Assembly (NCBI GenBank): GCA_024998625.1
Contig: JACOEL010000009.1
Coordinates: 107,038-171,037 of the forward strand
Direction of reading: 5' to 3'
DNA length: 64,000 nt
From: Nitrospira sp.
Lineage (GTDB): Bacteria > Nitrospirota > Nitrospiria > Nitrospirales > Nitrospiraceae
Shown: positions 25,142 to 33,855 of the stretch, piece after piece
Layout of the letters: each line of letters begins with the position of its first letter
How positions within the stretch are numbered: the stretch's first letter is position 1
The notes under the pieces: model-generated
What the model saw: the letters and a program-made list of their open reading frames with translations, nothing else
Databases searched by the model: none
What the model was told of the DNA's origin: nothing
Made by a program: the position numbers and the translations under genes

Positions 25142-25819
25142 ATGAACCAGCCGTCACCGGAAATTGCTCACCTGTGTAAGATCGATCCGGTGATGAGGCG
25201 GGTCATCGGCGAAGTCGGCCCGTATGCGTTGTCGCTTCAAGCGAGGCGTTCCCCGTTTGAGTCGCTGGCCCGCGCCATTGCCTATCAGCAATTGCATGAC
25301 AAGGCGGCGGAGAGCATTCTCAAGCGGTTCATCGCGCTGTTTCCCGGCCGGCGGTTTCCCCGTCCGGCTGACTTGCTGGCGATGGCGCCGGAGATGATTC
25401 GCGGCACAGGGTTTTCTCGCGCCAAGATTGCCGCGTTGCATGATCTCGCGGCCAAGGCGATGGATGGAACCGTGCCGACCACGGCCGTGATCCAGCGGCT
25501 CGAGGATGATGCCATTGTCGAACGGCTGATCGCGGTGCGCGGCATCGGGCGGTGGACCGTGGAGATGCTGCTGATCTTTCAGCTCGGCCGACCCGATGTC
25601 CTGCCGGTGGATGACTTCGGCGTGCGAAATGGATTCCGGATCGCGTACAAACGAAAGGCGATGCCGACTCCAAAAGAGCTGTTATTGTATGGAGAACGCT
25701 GGAGGCCCTATCGCACGGCCGCAGCCTGGTATCTCTGGCGCGCGGCGGATCGGGCGAAAGTGGTGCGAACAACTCTGCCCGTGGTGACGGGTGCGGGGAA
25801 GCGAGCTCCGAATGGCTGA
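25142..25819 (+). CDS. alkA: DNA-3-methyladenine glycosylase II (HhH-GPD)
   Basis: 225 residues. ESLARAIAYQQLHDKAAESILKRF is the N-terminal part of the HhH-GPD fold; the hairpin and catalytic region reads AVRGIGRWTVEMLLIFQLGRPDVLPVDDFGVRNG, with the catalytic Asp in PVDDFG. It removes alkylated bases from DNA. There is no Ada-like N-terminal domain, so it is a compact AlkA. It overlaps the next gene by 8 nt. Confidence 0.88.
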   Translation: MNQPSPEIAHLCKIDPVMRRVIGEVGPYALSLQARRSPFESLARAIAYQQLHDKAAESILKRFIALFPGRRFPRPADLLAMAPEMIRGTGFSRAKIAALHDLAAKAMDGTVPTTAVIQRLEDDAIVERLIAVRGIGRWTVEMLLIFQLGRPDVLPVDDFGVRNGFRIAYKRKAMPTPKELLLYGERWRPYRTAAAWYLWRAADRAKVVRTTLPVVTGAGKRAPNG

Positions 25820-26675
25820 CGCGCGTAAACGATTGGATGCGAATCGAGCCGGCAACTTCTATGTCGATTCCACGTGCATCAATTGTGATGCCTGCCGACA
25901 ATTGGCTCCGTCGAGTTTCGAAGAGGTGGGAGACTATTCTGCGGTGATTCATCAGCCGGCCGCGGAATCGGAAACCAGGCAGGCCTATCGCGCGTTGCTC
26001 GCCTGCCCGACCGGGTCGATCGGGGCCGAGCATACGAACCACACCCTCTTAAGTGCCGCGAAAGCCGACTTCCCGCTCCCCATTGAAGGCAACGTCTACT
26101 ACTGCGGCTTCAATTCGGAAAAGTCGTTCGGGGCGAACAGTTTTTTCGTGCGGCATCCGGACGGCAACTGGCTGATCGATTCGCCGCGGTATCTCAAACC
26201 GCTTGTCGAAGCCTTCGATCGGATGGGAGGCATCGCCCATATCTTTCTCACTCATGAAGACGATGTGGCGGATGCCGCCAGGTATGCGCGCCGGTTCGGG
26301 GCCCGTCGAATCATCCACCGTGCGGATGTCCATGCGATGCCTGACGCGGAGGTGATTATTGAAGGAGAGGAAGCGTGCGCATTCGGTGAAGACTTCCGCA
26401 TCATCCCTGTTCCCGGTCACACGGCCGGTAGTCTCTGTCTGCTGTATCGGGACCGGTTCCTCTTCACCGGCGATCACCTCTGGTGGGACTCTGAGGTCCG
26501 GGAGCTGGCCTCGCCACGGCAGTTGGTGTGGAATGCCGCAGCCTTGCACCGCTCCATCGAGCAATTGACGGAGTATCCATTCGAATGGGTGCTGGCCGGT
26601 CATGGCGGCCGTGTCTGGCTGCCACAACGAGAAATGCGGGCGGCGTTGCGCGATCTGGTCGAGCGACGGAAATGA
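25812..26675 (+). CDS. Ferredoxin domain fused to a metallo-beta-lactamase fold
   Basis: ATG 25812 gives 287 residues. Residues 15-75 are a single-cluster ferredoxin: STCINCDACRQLAPSSF and LLACPTGSIG provide four Cys for one [4Fe-4S] or [3Fe-4S] centre. Residues 90-287 are an MBL fold with a changed first metal motif (FLTHEDDVADAARYARRFGA instead of HxHxDH), VPGHTAGSLCLLY, FTGDHLWW and LAGHGGRVWLP. This modified motif is usual for the ferredoxin-MBL group. It probably couples electron transfer to hydrolysis or oxygen chemistry; the substrate is unknown. It is translationally coupled to alkA and overlaps the ankyrin gene by ATGA. Confidence 0.85.
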   Translation: MADARKRLDANRAGNFYVDSTCINCDACRQLAPSSFEEVGDYSAVIHQPAAESETRQAYRALLACPTGSIGAEHTNHTLLSAAKADFPLPIEGNVYYCGFNSEKSFGANSFFVRHPDGNWLIDSPRYLKPLVEAFDRMGGIAHIFLTHEDDVADAARYARRFGARRIIHRADVHAMPDAEVIIEGEEACAFGEDFRIIPVPGHTAGSLCLLYRDRFLFTGDHLWWDSEVRELASPRQLVWNAAALHRSIEQLTEYPFEWVLAGHGGRVWLPQREMRAALRDLVERRK

Positions 26676-27367
26676 GGTGGAATCAGATGGGTTGGATGCT
26701 GGCTCTATCATGGACCGGTCTGCTCTTCATGGTGAGCGTCAGCCTGGCCGCCGCTGAACCGAGTCATCGGCCTGGCGATCAGTCGTTAATTGCGGCGGCA
26801 GAACGCAACGATGTCGAGACCGTGCGGCAGCTGTTGATTGAAGGAGCCAGCGTCCGGGCGCGTGATCCGCAGGGACGTACGGCCTTGCTGGCTGCAACCT
26901 ATCGGAACCATGTCGAGGTCGCCAAGATGTTGATTCAGGCCGGTTCCGATGTGAATGCGCAGGATGCCATACAAAACAGTCCCCTGCTGTTGGCCGGGGC
27001 CAGCGGGTATCTCGACATTCTGCGGATGACGTTGGCCGCCGATCCAGACTTCACGATCTACAATCGCTACGGAGGCACCGCCTTGATCCCTGCCTGCGAG
27101 CGGGGCCACCTGGAAGTGGTGAAAGAACTGCTGAAGACGAAGATCGACGTGAATCACGTGAATCGGTTGGGCTGGACGGCTTTATTGGAAGCGATCATTC
27201 TCGGTGACGGTGGACCGACATATCAGACCATCGTCGGATTGCTGGCGGCTGCAGGGGCCGATCTCAACCTTGCCGACGGAGACGGGGTGACGCCGCTCCG
27301 GCATGCCAGACAGAAGGGCTACAGGGTCATCGCCGACATTCTCTCCTCGGCGGGGGCGCGGGAATAA
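26672..27367 (+). CDS. Secreted ankyrin-repeat protein
   Basis: The ATG at 26672 overlaps the upstream stop (ATGA) and gives 231 residues; ATG 26687 is the alternative. A signal peptide (MLALSWTGLLFMVSVSLAAAEP) directs it to the periplasm. About five ankyrin repeats follow, for example DNPQGRTALLAATYRNHVEV-like units reading DPQGRTALLAATYRNHVEVA, YGGTALIPACERGHLEVVKE and LGWTALLEAII. Ankyrin repeats bind protein partners. Periplasmic ankyrin proteins near catalases and peroxidases are known in proteobacteria (AnkB), which fits the oxyR/ccp pair next door. Confidence 0.85.
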   Translation: MRWNQMGWMLALSWTGLLFMVSVSLAAAEPSHRPGDQSLIAAAERNDVETVRQLLIEGASVRARDPQGRTALLAATYRNHVEVAKMLIQAGSDVNAQDAIQNSPLLLAGASGYLDILRMTLAADPDFTIYNRYGGTALIPACERGHLEVVKELLKTKIDVNHVNRLGWTALLEAIILGDGGPTYQTIVGLLAAAGADLNLADGDGVTPLRHARQKGYRVIADILSSAGARE

Positions 27368-27397
27368 CCGGCAGAGGGGATCGCCGATCTTCGCTCC

Positions 27398-27493
27398 ACT
27401 CCCTCGATAGGTGCTGTAGCCGAAGGGGCTCAGCAGTAGTGGACTGTGATACGGCTGCGTGACCTCGCGCAGGCTGAAAATCATCGTGGGACG
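27398..27493 (-). pseudogene. uraH: C-terminal fragment of 5-hydroxyisourate hydrolase (transthyretin-like)
   Basis: Read on the minus strand, the bases just after the oxyR stop encode RPTMIFSLREVTQPYHSPLL then LSPFGYSTYRGS, the C-terminal signature of HIU hydrolase (HYHVPLLLSPFGYSTYRGS in intact members). The N-terminal two thirds are absent, and the codons after YRGS run on (GAKIGDPL) instead of stopping. It is a remnant left beside oxyR. Intact HIU hydrolase acts in urate breakdown. Confidence 0.7.
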
Positions 27494-27494
27494 C

Positions 27495-28409
27495 TCATTG
27501 TCCTGAGGCAATGGCCATCAGTCCGGGGAGCTTCAACGCGCCGACCGCATCCTGAATCACAGGAATCACCGCCGGTCTTGTAAAGCCCTTCCGCCACGCC
27601 AGCGCAATCCTGCGTTCCGGCACCGGCTTCATGAACTCCAAGACAGCCAGCCGTTTGTTCTGATGTTTAGCCGTGACCGCGCTGCAGGGCATGACGGTGA
27701 TGCCCAGTCCGGAGGCCACCATCTGACGGATCGTCTCCAGCGAATTGCCCTGCAAACTTTCCGTGTCCGACCGGCTGAGTTCCGGGCAGCTCTCCAGGAC
27801 CTGTTGCCGGAAACAATGTCCTGCGTGCGGTAAGAGCACACGCTCCGTGCTCAAGAGGGTCGAGTCGATTTTCGACCGTTTGGCCAGGCGGTGGTCGGCC
27901 GGCACCACGGCCTTGAATGGTTCGTCGTAGAGAGCTTGGCTGAGAATGCCCGGTTCTTCGAACGGCAGCGCAATCATGATCACGTCCAGTTTTCCGCTCT
28001 TCAGCATGGCGGTCAGATTGACGGTCAGATTTTCCTCGATTTCGAGCGGCATGCCCGGTGCGCGCTTGTGCAGCAGTGGGATCAGGTCGGGTAAGAGATA
28101 GGGCCCTACTGTCGCAATCACCCCGAGTCGTAATGCACCGACGAGTTGGTTCTTCCCCTGCGCGGCGAGCAGTTTGATCTGATCCGCCTCCTCCAGCACG
28201 CGTTGAGCCTGATGGACGATTTGCTCTCCGAGCGGCGTGAGCTCGACGTGATTCTTCCGCCGCTCGAAAATCGCCACCCCCAATTCATCTTCCAGTTTTT
28301 TAATGGCCAGGCTGAGGGCCGGTTGGGTGACGAACACGCGATCCGCCGCACGTCCGAAATGACGCTCGCGAGAAACCGCCACGATGTACTGCAGTTCCGT
28401 CAGAGTCAT
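27495..28409 (-). CDS. oxyR: Hydrogen peroxide-responsive LysR regulator OxyR
   Basis: 304 residues. The N-terminal winged HTH (MTLTELQYIVAVSRERHFGRAADRVFVTQPALSLAIKKLE) is followed by the LysR substrate domain. Cys199 and Cys208 lie in LLPHAGHCFRQQVLESCPEL, the same numbers and spacing as the redox pair of E. coli OxyR, so peroxide sensing by disulfide formation is expected. It is divergent from the cytochrome c peroxidase gene, a plausible target. Confidence 0.93.
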   Translation of the reverse strand: MTLTELQYIVAVSRERHFGRAADRVFVTQPALSLAIKKLEDELGVAIFERRKNHVELTPLGEQIVHQAQRVLEEADQIKLLAAQGKNQLVGALRLGVIATVGPYLLPDLIPLLHKRAPGMPLEIEENLTVNLTAMLKSGKLDVIMIALPFEEPGILSQALYDEPFKAVVPADHRLAKRSKIDSTLLSTERVLLPHAGHCFRQQVLESCPELSRSDTESLQGNSLETIRQMVASGLGITVMPCSAVTAKHQNKRLAVLEFMKPVPERRIALAWRKGFTRPAVIPVIQDAVGALKLPGLMAIASGQ

Positions 28410-28423
28410 GGCACCTCTCCTCC

Positions 28424-28464
28424 ATTGATAAGCTCAGTTTATCGTGATGCCATAGACTATCAAT
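28424..28464. promoter_or_regulatory. Candidate OxyR binding region between oxyR and the peroxidase gene
   Basis: ATTGATA at 28424-28430 is repeated inverted as TATCAAT at 28458-28464, and the interval has TTATC and ATAGACTATC, half-sites resembling OxyR's ATAG/CTAT elements. The fit to the 11-nt spacing is imperfect. It lies 15 nt upstream of the oxyR start codon, where autoregulatory sites are found. The 28410-28796 gap otherwise holds only the doubtful small ORF listed next. Confidence 0.45.
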
Positions 28465-28569
28465 TGGACTGATTCATCGGCAACCGGTATCGTCTCTGTA
28501 TGCTCTCGCAACAATGCAGCCATGAAACAAGCAGGTGGTATATGCGACAGATTGTGAGAGCCCTGGGTT

Positions 28570-28749
28570 ATGGGGTTCGCCGTGATCATGTCGCAGCCGT
28601 GCGCGACGCCGTCGAAGCGAACCGGTCATCAGACCGTGGCCCTCTCGGAGGGGCAGCAAACGCCCCTGTCGGATGAAGAATTCGTTCAAAAGGTCGAACG
28701 ACATAGGGAGCGCCAGGATCGGCCTGGAACGACTCTGCGGTTTCGATGA
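28570..28749 (+). CDS. Possible 59-residue ORF before the peroxidase gene
   Basis: ATG 28570 opens a frame of 59 residues ending ...PLSDEEFVQKVERHRERQDR and PGTTLRFR. The C-terminal part looks protein-like (charged helix), and the stop overlaps a downstream ATG by ATGA. No ribosome binding site is convincing and I recognise no family. It could equally be a decayed gene end. Confidence 0.3.
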   Translation: MGFAVIMSQPCATPSKRTGHQTVALSEGQQTPLSDEEFVQKVERHRERQDRPGTTLRFR

Positions 28750-28796
28750 TCCGTACGGGACGAGCACCGAAGGAAGAAGCAGAAAGGGAGGAGACC

Positions 28797-29870
28797 ATGG
28801 GCAAGATTAGGATCAAGTGGGTGGTCGGTACGGTGGTGGGGGCGATGGTCGGGGCGATCAGCTTGGCGACCACCAGGGTCATGGGTGCGCCGTCGGTGGC
28901 GCAACCAGGCGCCGCTCCTGTGGCTCAGGAGGTGCCGCTGGGCTTAGAGGATCCCAGCGGGTACATTCCCGCCGACAATCCGCAGACGGCGCGGAAGATC
29001 GAGCTGGGGCGTTGGCTCTTTTTCGACACGCGGCTCTCGAAGAACGGAACCGTGGCTTGCGCAACCTGTCACATGCCGGGCCTGGCATTCACCGATGGAC
29101 AGCCGGTCTCGACGGGTATTTACCGGTTGCAGGGCGGACGCAGTGCCCCGACGGCGATCAACCGGCTGTATAGCAAGGCGCAATTCTGGGACGGTCGAGC
29201 CGACACGTTGGAGGATCAATCGGTTGGTCCGTTCGTCAGCCCGGTTGAGCACGGGTTTCTCGACCACAATGAGTTGGTGGGCAAGATCAAGAGCATCGAG
29301 GGTTATCGGGCGCTCTTTCAGGAGGTGTTCGGTCGCGAGGTGACCATCGGCGATGTAGGTCGCGCGATCGCCGCTTTCCAGCGCACACTGTTGTCGGGCA
29401 ACAGCCCGGTGGACCGGTTCGATATGGGCGGCGATGAGCAGGCCTTGAGCGATTCGGCGACGCGAGGGCTCGAACTGTTTCGAGGGAAGGCCCGCTGCAC
29501 CCGTTGCCACTCGGGGTTCAACTTCTCCGACGAGAAATTTCATAACCTCGGTATCGGATGGGATACGAACACCGTCGATTTGGGGCGCTACATGGTGACG
29601 AAGAATGCCGAGGATATCGGCGCGTTTAAAACGCCCACGTTGCGGGAGATCGCGCGCACGGCGCCGTACATGCACGACGGCCGGTTTGCGACGCTCGACG
29701 ATGTGGTCCGGTTCTACAACCAGGGCGGCATCAAGAATCCGCATCTCGATAATACCGTGATCCCGCTCGAACTGACCGAACCGGAGCAGCAGGATCTGGT
29801 CGCGTTCTTACGGTCGCTCAACGGCGAAGGGTGGCAACAGGTGGTTGTGCCCGTAGAGTTTCCGAAGTAA
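28797..29870 (+). CDS. Di-heme cytochrome c peroxidase (CcpA/MauG family)
   Basis: GGGAGGAG precedes ATG 28797 (357 residues). An N-terminal hydrophobic export segment (VVGTVVGAMVGAISLATT) is followed by two CXXCH heme sites: CATCH (88-92) in LFFDTRLSKNGTVACATCHM and CTRCH in FRGKARCTRCHSGFNF. PTLREIARTAPYMHDGRFATL is the conserved C-terminal region. The enzyme reduces hydrogen peroxide to water in the periplasm with electrons from cytochromes. Its position opposite oxyR agrees with peroxide control. Confidence 0.93.
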   Translation: MGKIRIKWVVGTVVGAMVGAISLATTRVMGAPSVAQPGAAPVAQEVPLGLEDPSGYIPADNPQTARKIELGRWLFFDTRLSKNGTVACATCHMPGLAFTDGQPVSTGIYRLQGGRSAPTAINRLYSKAQFWDGRADTLEDQSVGPFVSPVEHGFLDHNELVGKIKSIEGYRALFQEVFGREVTIGDVGRAIAAFQRTLLSGNSPVDRFDMGGDEQALSDSATRGLELFRGKARCTRCHSGFNFSDEKFHNLGIGWDTNTVDLGRYMVTKNAEDIGAFKTPTLREIARTAPYMHDGRFATLDDVVRFYNQGGIKNPHLDNTVIPLELTEPEQQDLVAFLRSLNGEGWQQVVVPVEFPK

Positions 29871-30015
29871 GTCGTACGTTCGCTGATTGGAAGGGTCGGG
29901 TCCTGAGGCTTCGTCCCTTCCCGTCGGTTCTCCGGGCTGCTTGCAAATGGTGGCCACGTACGGGTAACAGAGAGGGAGAAGAAGAGCCGTTCACTGCCGT
30001 CCCTGGATACGCTTC

Positions 30016-31641
30016 GTGATTGCTGCTGCCTTCCGCTGGATCGACCGCAATATTCTGGAACTCGCACGCGAGTTCCAACTCTCCTATCTGCCTCCCCTCA
30101 TGGTCTACATGGCCGCCGGGATTTCCGGTCTGACCGGGATCGTCGGCACCTTCTTCGTCAAAGATTATCTGGGCCTGTCCGCGGCCTTTCTTGCCGCGTT
30201 GGGATTCTGGGCGGGCATTCCCTGGGCGCTCAAGATGCCGTTCGGCCATCTGGTCGATTTATTGTGGCGCTGGAAAAGTCTCCTTGTTTATTTTGGCGCC
30301 GGGGTGATTGCGGCCAGTCTGTTGATCATGGTCGGCCTGATCGGCCACCGCGAGGCGATGGTCGCCGTGATGCCCGCCGAAGTGTGGTACGTGCTCAGCG
30401 TGTTGTTGTCGCCGATCGGCTATGTGATTCAAGACACGGTGGCGGATGCCATGACGGTCGAGGCCGTGCCCAGGGTCGATGAACGAGGGGTGCCCATCGA
30501 TGAAGCCAGACTGAAACTCATGCACACCACGATGCAGACGCTCGGGCGTGTCGCCATTATCAGCGGGGGCATTCTGGTTGCCCTGATTAATCTGTACCTG
30601 TTCAACGGCGTGGAAAGTATGCCGAAGGAGCAGGTGGCTGCGATCTATGAACAGGTGTATCTGATGGCGTTGGTGATCCCGGCCGTATCGGTGCTTGGGG
30701 TCATCACCGCGTCGGTTCTTCGGGTGCGAACCAAGCGGCGGCTTCTCAGCCAGGGTATGACGCTCGAAGAGGTTGCCTCGCTGACGGACCGTGCTGTCGA
30801 ACCCACCAAGCCCAATTGGTGGATTCTAGGGGGCAGTCTGGCCTTCGTGCTCTTTACCTTGACGGTTGGAGTGGCAGATTTTGCTTACAGTGAAGAAATC
30901 GTGTTCGCCGGGTCGATGGCCATTGTGGCGTTGTTGATGGTGCGCCTCACCCGTGAGTTGGCTCCCGACGCGAGACATGTGCTCGTGGGCACCGCGCTGG
31001 TAGTCTTCGTGTTTCGTGCGGTTCCGGGCCCCGGCGAAGGTGCGACCTGGTGGATGATCGATCAGTTGAAGTTCGATCAACAGTTCCTGTCGGTGCTGTC
31101 GCTCATCGGCAGCGCCCTCACGCTCGCGGGCATGTTTCTGTTCCGACGATTCATGGCAGAGCGGTCCATTGCCTACGTGGTCGGCTTTCTCACCGTGGCG
31201 GCCTTTTGCTTAGGCTTGCCCATCGTCAGCATGTATTACGGGCTTCATGAGTGGACGGCGGCCTTGACCGGCGGCCTGGTCGATGCGAGGTTCATTGCCC
31301 TCGTGAACACGGCGTTGGAATCGCCGCTCGGCCAGATTTCCATGATCCCCATGCTGGCCTGGATCGCGAACTCTGCGCCGGCGAATCTCAAGGCGACTTA
31401 TTTTGCCGTGATGGCGTCCTTCACGAACCTCGCGCTGTCGCTCGGCCAACTGGGGACGAAGTATCTCAACGACCTGTTTGTGGTGACCCGGGAGGTGCGC
31501 GATCCGGCTACCAACGCGCTGCAGACGCCGGAGGACTATAGTCAATTGGGAATCTTGCTGATCGTGCAGGCCCTGCTCGGCCTGGCCCTCCCCTTCGCCG
31601 CGATTCTATTTGCGCGATTCTCGCGGTATCGCAGCGCCTGA
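30016..31641 (+). CDS. Major facilitator / BT1-like membrane transporter
   Basis: 541 residues with about twelve hydrophobic segments. ALGFWAGIPWALKMPFGHLVDLL and SPIGYVIQDTVADAMTVEAVPRVDE correspond to the conserved regions of the BT1 (folate-biopterin transporter) branch of the major facilitator superfamily, although divergent. The transported compound is unknown. The GTG start at 30016 has no good ribosome binding site. The next gene starts 20 nt downstream with its own GGAAGGAG. Confidence 0.75.
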   Translation: MIAAAFRWIDRNILELAREFQLSYLPPLMVYMAAGISGLTGIVGTFFVKDYLGLSAAFLAALGFWAGIPWALKMPFGHLVDLLWRWKSLLVYFGAGVIAASLLIMVGLIGHREAMVAVMPAEVWYVLSVLLSPIGYVIQDTVADAMTVEAVPRVDERGVPIDEARLKLMHTTMQTLGRVAIISGGILVALINLYLFNGVESMPKEQVAAIYEQVYLMALVIPAVSVLGVITASVLRVRTKRRLLSQGMTLEEVASLTDRAVEPTKPNWWILGGSLAFVLFTLTVGVADFAYSEEIVFAGSMAIVALLMVRLTRELAPDARHVLVGTALVVFVFRAVPGPGEGATWWMIDQLKFDQQFLSVLSLIGSALTLAGMFLFRRFMAERSIAYVVGFLTVAAFCLGLPIVSMYYGLHEWTAALTGGLVDARFIALVNTALESPLGQISMIPMLAWIANSAPANLKATYFAVMASFTNLALSLGQLGTKYLNDLFVVTREVRDPATNALQTPEDYSQLGILLIVQALLGLALPFAAILFARFSRYRSA

Positions 31642-31661
31642 GTGACCGGAAGGAGATTGTC

Positions 31662-32618
31662 ATGAACACCTTCCAATTTCTCGCCGATCACGGCGCCTCA
31701 GTGCTGTTCTGGGTGATCTTCGTTGAGCAGATCGGATTTCCGATTCCGGCGATTCCACTTCTCATTGCGGTAGGTGCGCTCGTCGGGGCCGGAAAAATGA
31801 GCCTCGTCACGGCGCTGCTTGTGCCGGTTGCCGCTGCGCTCCCCCCGGACCTCGCTTGGTACTATCTTGGTCGCATCAAGGGCGGCAAGGTGCTGGGTTT
31901 CCTCTGTCGCCTGTCGCTTGAGCCGGACTCCTGCGTCAGGGATACGGAAAATCTGTTTCACCGGTATGGGCCAGGTGGACTGTTGCTGGCCAAGTTCATC
32001 CCCGGCTTCAGTACCGTGGCGCCCCCGCTGGCCGGGATCGTCGGCATGAGTGCGCTCACGTTTATCCTGTACGACCTGGCCGGCACCCTCATCTGGGCCG
32101 GGGTGAGTGCGGGAGTCGGGGCTCTTTTCAGCAATCAACTCGAACAACTCGTCGGCCTGTTCGACCAGGGCGGTGGGCTGTTGCTCATGTTGTCGGTCGT
32201 CGGGCTGGCGGGATTCATCGGCTATAAGTTTTATCACCGGCAGAAGTTCTTGTGGCATCTACGCATGTCGAAGATCTCCGTGGAGGAACTCAAGCAGCGA
32301 CTGGACGCAGGCGAGGCGATCAGTGTGGTGGATGTGCGGCACCCCCTGTCGGTTCAGCTCGATCCGGAGAGCATTCCCGGCGCCATCAATTTCACGTTGG
32401 AAGATATCGAACATCGCCATCAGGAAATCCCGCGCGACCGCGACATCGTGCTTTACTGCACCTGCCCCAACGAAGTGTCCAGCGCCAGGACGGCGTTCCT
32501 GTTGAAGAAGAAAGGCATCCACCGTGTGCGCCCGCTCGAAGGCGGCCTCGATGCTTGGCGAGAGCGGCAGTATCCGGTGGAACGGCGGGGGGACAGCGAG
32601 GCAATAGCCGCCAGCTAA
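31662..32618 (+). CDS. DedA membrane protein fused to a rhodanese domain
   Basis: 318 residues. Residues 1-195 are DedA/SNARE-associated: VIFVEQIGFPIPAIPLLIAVGALVG, then AWYYLGRIKGGK, FHRYGPGGLLLAKFIPGFSTVAPPLAGIVGM. Residues 205-305 are rhodanese: ISVVDVRHPLSVQLDPESIPGAINF with catalytic Cys in VLYCTCPNEVSSAR. DedA proteins are inner-membrane lipid scramblases or proton-dependent transporters; rhodanese domains carry persulfide sulfur. The fusion suggests a membrane step tied to sulfur handling. Confidence 0.87.
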   Translation: MNTFQFLADHGASVLFWVIFVEQIGFPIPAIPLLIAVGALVGAGKMSLVTALLVPVAAALPPDLAWYYLGRIKGGKVLGFLCRLSLEPDSCVRDTENLFHRYGPGGLLLAKFIPGFSTVAPPLAGIVGMSALTFILYDLAGTLIWAGVSAGVGALFSNQLEQLVGLFDQGGGLLLMLSVVGLAGFIGYKFYHRQKFLWHLRMSKISVEELKQRLDAGEAISVVDVRHPLSVQLDPESIPGAINFTLEDIEHRHQEIPRDRDIVLYCTCPNEVSSARTAFLLKKKGIHRVRPLEGGLDAWRERQYPVERRGDSEAIAAS

Positions 32619-32687
32619 GCGGTTGATGGATTCTTTCTTGTGAAGGTAATCCACCCGTGAATACTGTCGCTTGTTCGGGTCAAGGAC

Positions 32688-32727
32688 TTGACAGGATTGA
32701 AGCATGTAGATAATCATCGACTCGATG
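32688..32727 (+). promoter_or_regulatory. Promoter and palindrome before the toxin-antitoxin pair
   Basis: TTGACA at 32688-32693 is a consensus -35; GATAAT at 32709-32714 (15-bp gap) is the likely -10. Right after it is CATCGACTCGATG (32715-32727), a palindrome around a single central base, well placed as the autoregulatory operator of an antitoxin. Confidence 0.5.
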
Positions 32728-32753
32728 GCGGAGTCCAAAGAGGTTCTAAGACC

Positions 32754-33461
32754 GTGCGTCATTCAACTTCAGTAAAAGTAGACATCAGAGAACGCCCCGC
32801 CTATCCCGTTACTGAGGCCGCAAACTACCTGCGTATCCCTGAATCGACTCTTCGGTGGTGGGTCACGGGACGGTACTATCGGATCACAACGGGGGCGCGG
32901 ACTGTCAAGCCGGTCATTGAGCCTCCAGATTCGGATACCCTACTCTTGTCTTTCATGAACCTGGTGGAAGCCCACGTACTGGACTCCATTCGTCGTAACC
33001 ACGGCATCCTACTTCCAAAAGTGCGTGCCACGCTAGAATTTTTGAGGAAACACTATCGTTCGAAGCATCCTCTAGCGGAGGAAGATTTCCAAACTGACGG
33101 AGTGAGTCTCTTTGTGGAGAAGTATGGAAGCTTGATCGATGCCTCTAAGGCAGGCCAAATCGCCATGCAGGAAATCTTGGCCATATACCTTCAACGTATC
33201 GAACGTGACGACACTGGACTGCCTATTCGATTGTATCCCTTCACCCGCAAGGGCGATCCTCATGATCCCAGAGTGATCGTCATTGATCCCCGCGTTTGCT
33301 TTGGGCGGCCTACCGTGGCCGGAACGAATATCGCGGCCGCCATCGTGGCAGAACGGTTTCATGCTGGCGAATCGGTTCATGAGCTGGCGATAGACTACGG
33401 CCGGAGCCCCCAAGAGATTGAAGAAGCCATCCGTTGCGAGCCAAGACGCGAAGCCGCCTGA
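32754..33461 (+). CDS. Antitoxin with MerR-like HTH and DUF433 domain
   Basis: GTG 32754 gives 235 residues. YPVTEAANYLRIPESTLRWWVTGRYY is an N-terminal MerR-like DNA-binding segment. The C-terminal part, VIVIDPRVCFGRPTVAGTNIAAAIVAERFHAGESVHELAIDYGRSPQEIEEAIR, is a DUF433 domain, the usual antitoxin partner of PIN-like DUF5615 toxins. It overlaps the toxin gene by 44 nt. It probably represses its own promoter through the palindrome at 32715-32727. Confidence 0.82.
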   Translation: MRHSTSVKVDIRERPAYPVTEAANYLRIPESTLRWWVTGRYYRITTGARTVKPVIEPPDSDTLLLSFMNLVEAHVLDSIRRNHGILLPKVRATLEFLRKHYRSKHPLAEEDFQTDGVSLFVEKYGSLIDASKAGQIAMQEILAIYLQRIERDDTGLPIRLYPFTRKGDPHDPRVIVIDPRVCFGRPTVAGTNIAAAIVAERFHAGESVHELAIDYGRSPQEIEEAIRCEPRREAA

Positions 33462-33855
33462 TCCTTCGACCTTTTTCCTGGATGCGTCCCTTGGAAGAGG
33501 CACCGTCGCCGATATGCTTCGTCAGGTGGGTGAGCGAGTAGAAATTCACGATGCCCACTTCCCATCAGGCACACCGGACGAAGTGTGGCTTCAAGAGATC
33601 GGTCGAAGGGGGTGGGTAGTTCTGACAAAAGACGCAAACATCCGCTATCACCCTCTTGAGAAACAGGCTATTCAAGCGTCGGGTGTAGTGGCGATCATCC
33701 TCACCAAAGGAAACCTCAAGGCTGAAGAAATGGGACAAATCTTCGTGAACGCCCTTCCACAGATCAAAAGACTCATTCGGAAAAACAGGCCTCCATTTAT
33801 CGCTCGCCTCACTCCAGCCGGTTCATTGTCCGTGTTTGACCTTGGGAATATCTGA
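33418..33855 (+). CDS. PIN-like toxin (DUF5615/Mut7-C type)
   Basis: 145 residues. STFFLDASLGRGTVADMLRQVGERVEIHDAHF has the first PIN-like acidic residue (FLDAS); WLQEIGRRGWVVLTKDANIRYHPLEKQA carries the second (TKDANI). The fold is that of the PIN-like ribonuclease group paired with DUF433 antitoxins. The translation starts inside the antitoxin gene. Its last codon and stop lie within the left end of the MITE-like element that begins at 33851, so the native C-terminus may have been changed by that insertion. Confidence 0.8.
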   Translation: MKKPSVASQDAKPPDPSTFFLDASLGRGTVADMLRQVGERVEIHDAHFPSGTPDEVWLQEIGRRGWVVLTKDANIRYHPLEKQAIQASGVVAIILTKGNLKAEEMGQIFVNALPQIKRLIRKNRPPFIARLTPAGSLSVFDLGNI

